DNA from: Plantactinospora sp. KBS50
Lineage (GTDB): Bacteria > Actinomycetota > Actinomycetes > Mycobacteriales > Micromonosporaceae
Length of the DNA: 64,000 nt
Assembly (NCBI RefSeq): GCF_002285795.1
Contig: NZ_CP022961.1
Span: 5,832,001-5,896,000 of the forward strand
Direction: 5' to 3'
Shown: positions 19,682 to 28,202 of the stretch, in pieces
Numbering within the stretch: the first letter of the stretch is position 1
Layout: each line of letters begins with the position of its first letter
Program-made: the position numbers and the translations under genes
The notes under the pieces: model-generated
Databases searched by the model: none
What the model was told of the DNA's origin: nothing
Seen by the model: only the letters and a program-made list of their open reading frames with translations

Positions 19682-20863
19682 ATGTACCATGCGGTCGTGG
19701 ACGCTGAAAGGTACCGAACCACGCAGTTCGGTAAAGCTACCCAACGACCGGGCGACAAGTGGGCATTTACCTACTACCGCCCTGAACCAATCCCGCGCAC
19801 ATTGTCACTCGACACGGAAACCGTCTTTCTGCTATCCGAAGCAGAAAATTCGCTGGGACACCTACACGGGCTTGGTCGATTGATTCCCGAACCCAATCTG
19901 CTGGTGGGACCGTTCCTGACCAGGGAGGCCCTTGCCAGTTCCCGGATCGAGGGCACCAACGCATCCCTGACAGAGGTGCTGAAGGCGGAGGAGGTGGAGG
20001 CCGCCAAGACCGACGATGTCGCAGAGGTGGAGCGCCACCTCGCCGCAACCAGAAAGGGTTTGCAGCTCATCCAGACCCTTCCCATTTCACAAAGACTCAT
20101 AAAGCAGGTCCATGCAGAACTGATGGATGGCGTTCGCGGCGAAGAGAAACAGCCCGGTGAAATAAGATGGTCGCCGGTATGGATTGGTTCCTCAACACCA
20201 ACCACCGCCCTGTTCGTACCGCCGCTGCCCGAACACCTCCCAGAATTATTGACAGACTGGGAGAAGTTCGTCAACGAGCCCAGCCGTTTGCCCCTGCTGG
20301 TCAGAAGTGCCCTCATGCACTACCAGTTCGAAACGATCCACCCGTTCCTGGACGGAAACGGGAGAGTTGGACGGCTGATAATCGGCTTGCAGTTGATAGC
20401 AGAGGAACGACTCACCGCACCACTACTGTATCTCTCGGGCTATCTTGAGACACATAGGCAGGATTATTACCGAGGACTGCAGGCTGTCCGCGAAACCGGT
20501 GACATCCAGGAGTGGATACAGTTCTTCTGTCAGGCCGTCAAAACACAATCCGACGATTCCGTTGCTCGGGCAGCACAACTAATCGAGATCCGCGAGCGAT
20601 ACTACCGGCAAACCGTGGCCGACAGGTCCCGTGTGGCAGCTCTGATTCCCTTGATCTTCGGCAACCCCTTTATCACCACTCGTCGCGTTCGCTTGTCGCT
20701 GGACGTGACGAATCAGGGAGCACGGAACCTGCTGGAGAGAGGGGTGGATTATGGTTGGCTGAAGTACATGGGAAGTCTCGGAAGTGCCGGACGCCATTAC
20801 TACGCCGCCACCGAGGTTCTGGAGGCGATCGAACGGCCCACGATTTATGACAAGAACGAGTAG
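19682..20863 (+). CDS. Fic family protein (class II, with N-terminal inhibitory motif)
   Basis: Likely AMP-transferase of 393 residues that modifies a target protein Ser, Thr or Tyr. The Fic core has HPFLDGNGR (His220). The auto-inhibitory motif S-x-x-x-E-G (Ser86 to Gly91, in ASSRIEGTNA) lies in the N-terminal half, as in class II Fic proteins. A winged-helix-like C-terminal part (FITTRRVRLSLDVTNQGARN) fits the common Fic plus HTH layout. No separate antitoxin gene is adjacent, consistent with built-in inhibition. GC content is clearly lower than neighbours (long runs with AT-rich third positions), suggesting horizontal acquisition. Confidence 0.92.
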   Translation: MYHAVVDAERYRTTQFGKATQRPGDKWAFTYYRPEPIPRTLSLDTETVFLLSEAENSLGHLHGLGRLIPEPNLLVGPFLTREALASSRIEGTNASLTEVLKAEEVEAAKTDDVAEVERHLAATRKGLQLIQTLPISQRLIKQVHAELMDGVRGEEKQPGEIRWSPVWIGSSTPTTALFVPPLPEHLPELLTDWEKFVNEPSRLPLLVRSALMHYQFETIHPFLDGNGRVGRLIIGLQLIAEERLTAPLLYLSGYLETHRQDYYRGLQAVRETGDIQEWIQFFCQAVKTQSDDSVARAAQLIEIRERYYRQTVADRSRVAALIPLIFGNPFITTRRVRLSLDVTNQGARNLLERGVDYGWLKYMGSLGSAGRHYYAATEVLEAIERPTIYDKNE

Positions 20864-20901
20864 GCCGGGCCGGGCCAAGCCGAGCCGGGCGCGGGGTCCC
20901 G

Positions 20902-21156
20902 CTACTTCCAGCGGAAGTGCACGAAGAGCCGGCCGAAGTTCTTGGAGTCCTTCTCCACCCGGTGATAAAGCTGCTTGACGTCCTTCTGGTCGAGGAAGCG
21001 CAGCACCCGCTTCTTGAGCTGGCCGGACCCCTTGCCCGGGATGATCTCGACGAGGGTGGCCTTCTTGGCCACCGCCTCGTCCATGATGCCGCGCAGCGCC
21101 CGGTCGATGTCCTGCCCGCGGTTGAAGATGTCGTGCAGGTCGAGCTTCAGCTTCAC
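20902..21156 (-). CDS. Smr domain protein
   Basis: Short protein (84 residues) consisting of a single Smr (MutS2 C-terminal) domain. Visible hallmarks are LDLHDIFNRG, the HGKG-like motif as IIPGKGSGQLKKRVLRFL, and a C-terminal GRLFVHFR. Smr domains act as nucleases on DNA or RNA in other families; the usual His of HGxG is replaced by Pro here, so activity is uncertain. GTG at 21156 overlaps the stop of the TPR gene by 4 nt, so the two are co-translated. Confidence 0.85.
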   Translation of the reverse strand: MKLKLDLHDIFNRGQDIDRALRGIMDEAVAKKATLVEIIPGKGSGQLKKRVLRFLDQKDVKQLYHRVEKDSKNFGRLFVHFRWK

Positions 21157-21515
21157 CGGCGTACCTTGCTCTCCACCCGGCGCAGCGCGACCCGGTAGTC
21201 GTCGTTGTCGGAGTACATGGCGAAGGCGATCCGCAGGTGCCGCAGGGCCTCGCCGGGCCGACCGGCCCGCTCCAGGGTACGGCCCAGCACGTGGTGCGCG
21301 TAGTGGTCGCTGGGGTTGCGGTCCACCAGCGCCCGAAGCTGCTCCTCGGCGCGGCCCAACTGGGCGGACTGGAAGTACGAGCGGGCCAGCAACTGCCGTA
21401 CGGCCGCGTTGTCGGGTTCCACCTCGACGATCGGCTCCAGCAGCCGGGCCGCCCCCGCCGGGTCGCCCGCTTCGAAGTACATGGTCGCGCGCCGGTAGTC
21501 GGCCAACAGATCCAT
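21153..21515 (-). CDS. Tetratricopeptide repeat protein
   Basis: Protein of 120 residues built from about three TPR units (ADYRRATMYFEAGDPAGAAR, RQLLARSYFQSAQLGRAEEQ, HHVLGRTLERAGRPGEALRH). ATG at 21515 follows GAGGAGGTGGGG with suitable spacing; the open frame upstream is Arg-rich and unlike a TPR. It probably scaffolds a partner, perhaps the Smr protein encoded by the overlapping downstream gene. There is no signal peptide, so it is cytoplasmic. Confidence 0.85.
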   Translation of the reverse strand: MDLLADYRRATMYFEAGDPAGAARLLEPIVEVEPDNAAVRQLLARSYFQSAQLGRAEEQLRALVDRNPSDHYAHHVLGRTLERAGRPGEALRHLRIAFAMYSDNDDYRVALRRVESKVRR

Positions 21516-21697
21516 CGGTCCCCACCTCCTCGCGTACCGGACCCGCCGGTTGCCCATCGGGTCCGCCCGTACCGCGCGGGCGCCCGGGGCGGGCCGACCG
21601 CGTGCGTACGACGCTGTCACAACATTGCCGAAGCCGCGAGTGTTCCCTTCGCCCGAATGGTTGACCTCGACCCGGCTTCAGGTGCGAAGGTCGGATC

Positions 21698-22105
21698 ATG
21701 AGTCTTACCCCAGCGGAACGTGACTATCTCGCCGGTCAGCGCCTCGGCCGGCTCGCCACGGTCGGGCCGGACGGGGCGCCGCAGAACAACCCGGTCGGAT
21801 TCCGGTACGACGAGGCCAGCGGGACGATCGTGATCGGCGGCTACAGCCTGGGCGCCAGCCGCAAGTTCCGGAACATCGAACGGCACCCACCGGTCGCCTT
21901 CGTGGTGGACGATCTCGCCTCCGTGCGGCCCTGGCGGGTACGCGGGGTGGAGATCCGCGGTCGCGCCGAGGCGCTGCGGGACCAGCCGCCGCCGATCCCC
22001 GGGACGAGCGCGGAGGTCATCCGGATCCATCCGGAGGTCGTGTTCAGCTGGGGGCTGCCCGGCCTGGACGGCATGTCCCGCCGCCGGCTCACCCCGGCGG
22101 ACTGA
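21698..22105 (+). CDS. PPOX-class F420-dependent oxidoreductase-like protein
   Basis: Split-barrel flavin/deazaflavin-binding protein of 135 residues. Family features are LGRLATVGPDGAPQNNPVGF at the N-terminus, the SRKFRNIERHPPVAFVVDD core and the C-terminal IRIHPEVVFSWG. These match the F420-dependent PPOX family of actinobacteria (Rv1155-like). The substrate is unknown. ATG 21698 lies in a short divergent region with the TPR gene. Confidence 0.85.
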   Translation: MSLTPAERDYLAGQRLGRLATVGPDGAPQNNPVGFRYDEASGTIVIGGYSLGASRKFRNIERHPPVAFVVDDLASVRPWRVRGVEIRGRAEALRDQPPPIPGTSAEVIRIHPEVVFSWGLPGLDGMSRRRLTPAD

Positions 22106-22111
22106 CCCGGC

Positions 22112-22200
22112 CGCCGGCGGACCGACCCGGACACCGGCGGCCCGGGCCGGACGCCGACGGACCGACCCGGACACCGGTGGCCCAGGCCGGGCGCCGGCGG
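22112..22200. repeat. 40-bp tandem repeat, 2.2 copies, between convergent genes
   Basis: Copies at 22112-22151 and 22152-22191 differ at a few positions and a 9-nt partial copy follows. The array fills the whole gap between the PPOX gene and the kinase-like gene on the opposite strand. Confidence 0.85.
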
Positions 22201-22953
22201 CTACGGCCCCTCGGCCAGCGCCCAGGCGCGTACCCCACCCAGGATGCCGGCGTCGTTGGGCACCACCACCACGTCGTCGCCCATCCGGGCCAGTTGCTCG
22301 GGCCGGACCAGCCGGGAATTGCCGCCGCCCAGGTAGAGCCGGTCCCAGCAGAAGACCGGGCGCAGGCCCTCGACGACCCCGCGTACCCGACGGGACCAGA
22401 AGCTGTCGCCCAGCCGGCGGCGTTCGTGTTCGCCGATGTAGGTGTCGTAGCTCATCCCCCAGCGCACCGGCGCCTGGGACAGTTCCAGATGCGGCGCCAG
22501 CCGCCCGCCGTCGAAGATCGCGCAGCCCAGGCCCGTGCCGAGGGTGAGCACGAGTTCCAGGCCGGTGCCGGCGACCAGGCCCGCGCCGTGCACCTCGGCG
22601 TCGTTGAGCACCAGGACCGGCATCCCGAACGCGTCCGCCAGCGCGGTCCGCGCGTCGAACCCGGACCACTCGGCCACCAGGCCGGGGTCGATTCTGGTAC
22701 GCGGGCCGGAGCGGGTCACGTAGTGCGGGGTGGCCACCACCACGCCGTGCCGCAGCATCCCGGGCATGCCCACGGTGACCCGGTCCGCGCCGGGCAGCCG
22801 GCCGGCGAGGTCGACCAGGGTCTTCACGAAGAGCGCCGGCGGCAACGGGTACGGGGTGGGCACCCGGATCGGCCGCGCCCGCATCGTGCCGGCGGCGTCC
22901 AGTACCGAGGACTTGATCCCACCGCCCCCGCAGTCGATGCTCAGCGTGGTCAT
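22201..22953 (-). CDS. Polyphosphate glucokinase-like (ROK family) kinase
   Basis: Sugar kinase of the ASKHA/ROK fold, 250 residues, close in length to bacterial polyphosphate glucokinases. Phosphate-1 motif LSIDCGGGGIKSSVLD, phosphate-2 LTLGTGLGCAIF, catalytic region VLVLNDAEVHG and GMPGMLRHGVV are visible. It lacks the Cys-rich zinc motif of typical ROK repressor-kinases, as PPGK members do. Use of polyphosphate rather than ATP is family-based inference. ATG at 22953 gives the family's usual beginning (MTTLSIDCGG). Confidence 0.82.
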   Translation of the reverse strand: MTTLSIDCGGGGIKSSVLDAAGTMRARPIRVPTPYPLPPALFVKTLVDLAGRLPGADRVTVGMPGMLRHGVVVATPHYVTRSGPRTRIDPGLVAEWSGFDARTALADAFGMPVLVLNDAEVHGAGLVAGTGLELVLTLGTGLGCAIFDGGRLAPHLELSQAPVRWGMSYDTYIGEHERRRLGDSFWSRRVRGVVEGLRPVFCWDRLYLGGGNSRLVRPEQLARMGDDVVVVPNDAGILGGVRAWALAEGP

Positions 22954-23036
22954 CACGCCCGCCAGTGTGCCCGGCCGCCCAGCCACCCGGAAAGCCGTTC
23001 GGCCGCTGTCCGCCCGGCGGATACGATCGGGATCTG

Positions 23037-24674
23037 ATGAGCGCAACGTTGATCGCCAAGGACCTCGCCGCCGGCCACGGCGATCGGATGCTCTTCACCG
23101 GTCTCGATCTGGTGGTCGCCCCGGGCGACGTGATCGGGCTGGTCGGCGCGAACGGCGCCGGCAAGTCGACGCTGCTGCGGGTGCTGGCCGGCCTGCTGGC
23201 GCCGGAACAGGGCTCGGTGCAGCTCAACCCGCCGACGGCCACCGTGGGACACCTGCCGCAGGAGCGGGAGCGCCGCCCGGACGAGACGGTCCGGGCGTTC
23301 CTCGGCCGCCGCACCGGGGTCACCGCCGCCCAGGCCGCGCTGGACGCCGCGACCGAGGCCCTGACCGCGGGGGCGGCCGGCGCGGACGACGGGTACGCCA
23401 CGGCGCTGGAGCGCTGGCTCGCGCTCGGCGCCGCCGACCTCGACGACCGGGCCGGGCAGGTGGCCGCCGACCTCGGCCTCGCGGTGGACCTGGACGCACC
23501 GATGGCGAGCCTTTCCGGCGGTCAGGCCGCCCGCGCCGGGCTGGCCTCGCTGCTGCTCAGCCGGTACGACGTGGTGCTGCTGGACGAGCCGACCAACGAC
23601 CTGGACCTGGACGGCCTGCGCCGGCTGGAGGAGTTCGTCACCGGGCTGCGCGCCGGGACGGTGCTGGTCAGCCACGACCGGGAGTTTCTCACCCGGACGG
23701 TCACCGGGATCCTCGAACTCGACCTGGCGCAACAGCAGGTCGGCTTCTACGGCGGCGGCTACACCGCGTACCTGGAGGAGCGGGAGATCGCCCGCCGGCA
23801 GGCGCGGGCGGACTACGAGGAGTACGCGCAGACCCGCACCGGCCTGGAGACGCGGGCGCGGACCCAGCGCGCCTGGATGGAGAAGGGTGTCCGCAACGCC
23901 CGCCGCAAGGCCACCGACAACGACAAGAACCTCAAGCACTTCCGCGGCGAGACCAGCGAGAAGCAGGCCGCCAAGGCCCGGCAGACCGAACGGCTGATCG
24001 AGCGGCTGGAGGTGGTCGAGGAGCCGCGCAAGGAGTGGGAGCTGCGGATGGAGATCGCCGCGGCGCCCCGGGCCGGCGCGGTGGTCGCGGCGTTGCGCGA
24101 CGCGGTGGTACGCCGGGGCGACTTCACGCTCGGCCCGGTCGACCTCCAGATCGACTGGGCGGACCGGGTGGCGATCACCGGCGCCAACGGATCGGGCAAG
24201 TCGACACTGCTGGGTGCGCTGCTGGGCCGGCTGCCGCTGGCGCGCGGGCACGCGTCGCTGGGTCCGGGCGTGGTGGTGGGCGAGGTGGACCAGGCCCGCC
24301 GGTTGTTCCTGGGCGACCAGCCGCTGCTGGACTCCTTCCGCGAGCACGTACCGAATCTGTCCCCGGCGGACGCGCGGACGCTGCTGGCGAAGTTCGGGCT
24401 GCGCGCCGACCATGTGCTGCGTCCCGCGGTCACGCTGTCGCCGGGCGAGCGGACCCGGGCGGCGCTGGCGCTGTTGCAGGGCCGCGGGGTGAACCTGCTG
24501 GTGCTGGACGAGCCGACCAACCATCTGGACCTGCCGGCGATCGAGCAGTTGGAGTCGGCGCTGGCCGGCTATCCGGGCACGCTGCTGCTGGTCACCCACG
24601 ACCGGCGGATGCTGGCGACGGTGCACACCAACCGGCATCTGCGGGTCGAGGCGGGCCGGGTGACCGGCGGCTGA
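23037..24674 (+). CDS. ABC-F family ATPase
   Basis: Soluble tandem ABC protein of 545 residues with no membrane segments. The first cassette has GANGAGKST and LSGGQAARAGLASLLLSRYD. The second has GANGSGKST and LSPGERTRAALALLQG. Walker B LDEPTN occurs in both. A charged linker (about 240-310, rich in Arg, Lys and Glu) separates them. ABC-F proteins act on the ribosome, as translation factors or antibiotic protection proteins. The sequence does not say which, and nothing nearby suggests a specific drug. Confidence 0.9.
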   Translation: MSATLIAKDLAAGHGDRMLFTGLDLVVAPGDVIGLVGANGAGKSTLLRVLAGLLAPEQGSVQLNPPTATVGHLPQERERRPDETVRAFLGRRTGVTAAQAALDAATEALTAGAAGADDGYATALERWLALGAADLDDRAGQVAADLGLAVDLDAPMASLSGGQAARAGLASLLLSRYDVVLLDEPTNDLDLDGLRRLEEFVTGLRAGTVLVSHDREFLTRTVTGILELDLAQQQVGFYGGGYTAYLEEREIARRQARADYEEYAQTRTGLETRARTQRAWMEKGVRNARRKATDNDKNLKHFRGETSEKQAAKARQTERLIERLEVVEEPRKEWELRMEIAAAPRAGAVVAALRDAVVRRGDFTLGPVDLQIDWADRVAITGANGSGKSTLLGALLGRLPLARGHASLGPGVVVGEVDQARRLFLGDQPLLDSFREHVPNLSPADARTLLAKFGLRADHVLRPAVTLSPGERTRAALALLQGRGVNLLVLDEPTNHLDLPAIEQLESALAGYPGTLLLVTHDRRMLATVHTNRHLRVEAGRVTGG

Positions 24675-24729
24675 GCCGGCGCGGCACGTCGCCATGCGCC
24701 GCAGCGACCGGCCGGTGACAATGCTTTCC

Positions 24730-25041
24730 ATGGCGACGTTCCAGTACGCGCTGCTCGTCCGGCGGCGGCTGGCGAGCACGACCGAGGCCGGGTGGGAGAT
24801 CACCTTCCACTGGTACGGCCCCGACGGCTCGACGGCCGACGTCACCGAGTACGGCGACACGGCGGTGGCACACCTGAACCGGCTGGGTGCCCAGGGTTGG
24901 GAGTTGGTCACGATGACCGAGGACCATTCGATGGACGCCCCGAACGAACTGCACCGCTACCACCTCAAGCGGCTGGTGTCGGCACCGGCGCCCCGGCCGC
25001 GGCTGGGCCGCGCCGGCAGGATGAGCCGCACGGGTCGCTGA
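24730..25041 (+). CDS. Small conserved protein of unknown function, DUF4177-like
   Basis: Protein of 103 residues whose core (QYALLVRRRL, WEITFHWYGPDG, HLNRLGAQGWELVTM) resembles short DUF4177-type domains, in which a conserved LNxxGxxGWELV helix-strand is diagnostic. The C-terminal 20 residues are Arg/Pro-rich. ATG 24730 is the second of two closely spaced ATGs (24721, 24730); I prefer it because the conserved part starts at once. Function is unknown. The stop lies inside a 17-bp tandem repeat. Confidence 0.65.
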   Translation: MATFQYALLVRRRLASTTEAGWEITFHWYGPDGSTADVTEYGDTAVAHLNRLGAQGWELVTMTEDHSMDAPNELHRYHLKRLVSAPAPRPRLGRAGRMSRTGR

Positions 25042-25096
25042 GCCGCACCGGCCGATGAGCGGCACCGGCCGATGAGCGGCACCGGCCGATGAGCCG
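25040..25096. repeat. 17-bp tandem repeat, about 3.3 copies
   Basis: Unit GAGCGGCACCGGCCGAT at 25057-25073 and 25074-25090, with a one-mismatch copy at 25040-25056 and a partial copy after. It begins at the stop codon of the preceding gene. Confidence 0.85.
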
Positions 25097-25162
25097 TCCC
25101 GGCCGGGCCGTGGCGGGTGTGGCGGGCCGGGATCGGGGTAGCCGGGGGCCGGAGGTGGGGCC

Positions 25163-25885
25163 ATGGTCGCGTTGACCAGAACCGCGCTGGCCGGCGAGCG
25201 GCTGCGGGCGATCGACACGTACCTGGATGCCGCGTGGGCGGATCTCGCGAAGTTCGACGAGCGTCTCCAGGGCGTACCCGTGCAGGTGCGGTTCGACCGG
25301 GGGGTGGCGCACCTGCAGGGGCGGGTGGCGGATCACCGCGAGCACCGGCTGGTCCGGCAGTTGGTGGGGCGGCTGGACGGGGTGCTGGCGGTCTGGTCCG
25401 GGGTCGCGGTGGGCGGACGCGAGCCGGTGGTGCTGGACCTGGGTTGCGGCGCCGCCAAGCAGTGGCCCGGCAACCTGGGCTTCGACCTGCGCGCGGCGCA
25501 GGGGGTCGATGCGGTCACGGACCTGTCCGGCTCGCTTCCGGTACGCGCCGACTCGGTCGACGTGATCTTCACGGTGCACATCCTGGAACACCTGATCGAC
25601 TTCCTGCCGCTGGTGGACGAGTGCCACCGGGTGCTGCGGCCCGGCGGCACGCTGCACGTCATGAGCCCCTGGTGGGGGCACCCGAACGCGGTGGCCGACC
25701 CGACCCACGTGCGGCTGCTGGACGTGCAGACGATCAAGGGGATCTGCGCCCGGCCACCCGGCACACCCCGCTGGTACCCGCTGCACGCCGGCTGCGACGG
25801 CGCCTCGATCTTCGCCGACCTGACGCCGCTGGCCGACGGCGAGCCCGCCCCCGACCCCGGTCACCTGGCGCGATTCTTCGACTGA
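25163..25885 (+). CDS. BON-domain/methyltransferase fusion protein
   Basis: Protein of 240 residues. Residues about 15-83 have BON-type character: an alternating alpha-beta pattern with VQVRFDRGVAHLQGRVADH and LVGRLDGVLAVWSGVAV. From about 88 on there is a class I methyltransferase: VLDLGCGAAKQWPGNLGFD, VDVIFTVHILEHL and LRPGGTLHVMSPWWGH. BON domains bind membranes or small ligands, so the fusion could position a methyltransferase at the envelope. No signal peptide is seen. The combination is unusual; substrate unknown. Confidence 0.75.
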   Translation: MVALTRTALAGERLRAIDTYLDAAWADLAKFDERLQGVPVQVRFDRGVAHLQGRVADHREHRLVRQLVGRLDGVLAVWSGVAVGGREPVVLDLGCGAAKQWPGNLGFDLRAAQGVDAVTDLSGSLPVRADSVDVIFTVHILEHLIDFLPLVDECHRVLRPGGTLHVMSPWWGHPNAVADPTHVRLLDVQTIKGICARPPGTPRWYPLHAGCDGASIFADLTPLADGEPAPDPGHLARFFD

Positions 25886-25991
25886 CCGCCCGTACCGCAG
25901 CCGGCGTAGCCCGGACAACCGGCGCTACCTCGTCCGACGTACCCCGACACACGAGCGCGGGTGACGACAGGACCGGCCCGGCGGTTACAGG

Positions 25992-26401
25992 ATGGGAGGC
26001 ATGGTCAGTCCGACTTCAGCAACCCCCCGTGGCACCCTCCGTGGCCCGGTCGCCGCGATGGTGGCCGTCGCCATCAGCCTGGTCATCGCCTCGGCCCTGC
26101 ACCTGTCGGGAAACGTGAGCGGCCGGGGTTCCCGTACAACGCCCAGCACGCCGGGGTCGCCGAGGCGCTCATCAGCGTGGTGCTGCTGGTCTGCGCGGCC
26201 GTGATGCTCCGCTGGCCGGCCCGGGCGCGGCTCGCCGGCCTGATCGGCACCGGCTTCGCGACGTTCGGGTTCCTGTGGGGGCTGAACATGACGATCCGCG
26301 GCGGCCACTGGCCGGACATCGTGTACCACCTGGTGTTCCTGCCCGTCCTGATCGGCACCCTCGTGGTGCTCATCCGCTCCCGGGGCGGCAACCCGCGATG
26401 A
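25992..26401 (+). pseudogene. Small membrane protein gene interrupted by a frameshift
   Basis: Two frames together encode one plausible protein. From 25992 (or ATG 26001), frame one gives VAAMVAVAISLVIASALHLS, a membrane helix. Around 26130 (GGCCGGGGTTCC) the coding signal moves to another frame, which runs to 26401 and gives three more helices (ALISVVLLVCAAVML, GLIGTGFATFGFLWG, VFLPVLIGTLVVLI). Adding one G to the GGGG run restores a continuous reading frame of about 136 residues. It could be a real mutation, a sequencing error in a homopolymer, or programmed -1 frameshifting. Confidence 0.6.
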
Positions 26402-26456
26402 CCGGAACGGTGGCCGGGGGCGGGGACCCGGTGACCGGGGCGGGGACCGGGCCGCG

Positions 26457-26486
26457 GTCGCCCGGCGGGTGAACCCGCCGGGCGAC
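26457..26486. terminator. Bidirectional hairpin between convergent genes
   Basis: GTCGCCCGGCGGG and its exact complement form a 13-bp stem with a TGAA loop between the membrane-protein gene and the RCC1 gene, which face each other. No T-tract. Confidence 0.8.
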
Positions 26487-26512
26487 GCCAACCCGGGTCG
26501 ACCGGCCGGGCC

Positions 26513-27622
26513 TCAGACCAGGGCCATCGTGTAGCCGCCGCCGGCGACGATCGTGATGACCTCGGTGAGACCGTTCACCCGCACCGGCCGGTGCCGGTTG
26601 CGGGTCGTCCCGTCGCCGAGTTGGCCCGCGTCGTTCAGTCCCCAGGCCCGCAGGCTGCCGTCGGCCAGCCTGGCCACGGTGTGCCCGCCGGGTCCGAACT
26701 CGTTCCGGCCGCCCCCGCCGGCGATCTGCACCACGGACTCCAGCCCGGACACCTGGGCCGGCAGGTTGCGGTTGTCGGTCGTGCCGTCACCGAGTTGGCC
26801 GCTGTCGTTGTTGCCCCAGGACCAGACCGTTCCGTCGTCCGCGAGCACCAGGCTGTGGAAGTAGCCGCCGATGAACGACCGGATCTCCACCTCGTCAAGG
26901 CCCCGCACCCGGACCGGGCTGAGCCGGGTCTCGTTGCTGCCGTCGCCGACCTGGCCCCGGTCGTTGCGCCCCCAGGCCCAGAGCGTCCCGTCCGTGGTCC
27001 GGGCCAGGGTGTGTCCGCCGCCGCCGGTGACCTCCACGACGTCGGTGAGGTCCACCCGCACCGGTTCGATCCGGGTCTCCGTGGTCCCGTCGCCCAGGCC
27101 ACCGAACAGGTTGTGTCCCCAGGTCCACACGGTGCCGTCGGAGCGCAGCGCGACGCTGTGGCCACCGCCCCAGGCCACCGCCGCCACCTCGGTGAGGCCC
27201 TTGACCTTCACCGGCCGGCTGCGGTTGTCGGTGGTGCCGTCACCGAGGTCACCCCGGCCGTTGTGGCCCCACGCCCAGACCGTGCCGTCGGCGGCCAGCG
27301 CGAGGGTGTGGCCACCCCCGCCGGCCAGGCTGACCACGTCGGTCAGGCTGGCGATGTGGTACGGGGTGTCCCGGTTCTCGTTGGTGCCGTCGCCGACCTG
27401 CCCGTGGTCGTTGCGCCCCCAGGACCAGACCGTGCCGTCGGCGCGCAGCACCACCGCGTGCCCGCCGCCGCCGGTGATGCTGACCACCCCGTCCATCCCG
27501 GGCACCTCGCCCGGCAGCAGCCGGGACTCCGTGGTGCCGTCGCACTGCTGGCGGAACGCGTTGTCCCCCCAGATCCACACGCTGCCGGTCCGGATGCGCG
27601 CCTGCGAACTCACTGCCGTCAT
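26513..27622 (-). CDS. RCC1-repeat beta-propeller protein
   Basis: Protein of 369 residues made almost wholly of about seven RCC1-type blades. Each has a pattern such as VWSWGRNDHGQVGDGT followed by a PxxVxGLxxVVxIxGGGGHxxAL segment. There is no signal peptide or membrane helix and no catalytic domain, so a cytoplasmic binding or scaffolding role is likely. Repeats are well conserved, suggesting recent internal duplication. ATG at 27622 directly precedes the first blade. Ligand unknown. Confidence 0.9.
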   Translation of the reverse strand: MTAVSSQARIRTGSVWIWGDNAFRQQCDGTTESRLLPGEVPGMDGVVSITGGGGHAVVLRADGTVWSWGRNDHGQVGDGTNENRDTPYHIASLTDVVSLAGGGGHTLALAADGTVWAWGHNGRGDLGDGTTDNRSRPVKVKGLTEVAAVAWGGGHSVALRSDGTVWTWGHNLFGGLGDGTTETRIEPVRVDLTDVVEVTGGGGHTLARTTDGTLWAWGRNDRGQVGDGSNETRLSPVRVRGLDEVEIRSFIGGYFHSLVLADDGTVWSWGNNDSGQLGDGTTDNRNLPAQVSGLESVVQIAGGGGRNEFGPGGHTVARLADGSLRAWGLNDAGQLGDGTTRNRHRPVRVNGLTEVITIVAGGGYTMALV

Positions 27623-27776
27623 GCCGACTCCTGTCTGCGATCGAAGGTACGAAGCCGCCGGCTGGCGCGACGGCCCGGTCCCGGTTCCCGGTGGTTCACC
27701 GCGGCGGCCGGGCCGTGCCGCGCACCGCGCGGCGCGCGCCGCCCGGGGTGGGCGGCGCGGTGACCGGACGCACCGC

Positions 27777-28178
27777 TCATCTCGCGCCGCCCCGGGCCAG
27801 CGGTACGACGTCGAGCAGGCCGTCCACCGCCCGCTCGGTGCCGGTCCCGTCCGTCACCACACCCCCGGTGGCCACGACGAGCACCTCGAACGGGCAGCCG
27901 TAGCCCTCGGTCGCGCGCTGCCGGGCGGCCGCCACCGCCGCGGTCCGGTCGGCCGCGCCCACGCCGTACGCCCCGACCGCCAGGTCGAGGTAGCGCTCCA
28001 GCCCGGCCCGGGTGATCCGCTGCCGGGCCGCCGGCTCGGCGTCGGCGCAGAGCACCGCCAGTACGGCGTCGCCGGCGTGCCGGAGTTGGGCCAGCGCCTC
28101 GGCGGCGCCGGGCAGCCGGCGGGTGCTGGCCGGTTCGAGCAGCAGACCGTCCACATCGAACAGCAGCAGCTTGCGCAT
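27777..28178 (-). CDS. Short HAD-like protein, possibly truncated
   Basis: Protein of 133 residues beginning with a good HAD motif I (LLLFDVDGLLL, nucleophile and acid Asp). Family members are usually 200 residues or more; here the cap is minimal, motif II Ser/Thr is not obvious (VLCADA), and the expected acidic motif IV (GDxxxD) is replaced by VATGGVVTDGTG. It may be a degenerate or specialised HAD protein, so phosphatase activity is doubtful. ATG at 28178 follows GGGGAGA. It lies 24 nt downstream of the SnoaL-like gene on the same strand and may be co-transcribed. Confidence 0.6.
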   Translation of the reverse strand: MRKLLLFDVDGLLLEPASTRRLPGAAEALAQLRHAGDAVLAVLCADAEPAARQRITRAGLERYLDLAVGAYGVGAADRTAAVAAARQRATEGYGCPFEVLVVATGGVVTDGTGTERAVDGLLDVVPLARGGAR

Positions 28179-28202
28179 CGGATCTCCCCTCTGAGGCGCC
28201 CG

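Noticed and set aside
22953-24911. 652-codon minus-strand frame opposite the ABC-F gene
   Set aside because: Composition is Gln/Arg/Gly-rich with no motif, while the plus strand has two perfect ABC cassettes.
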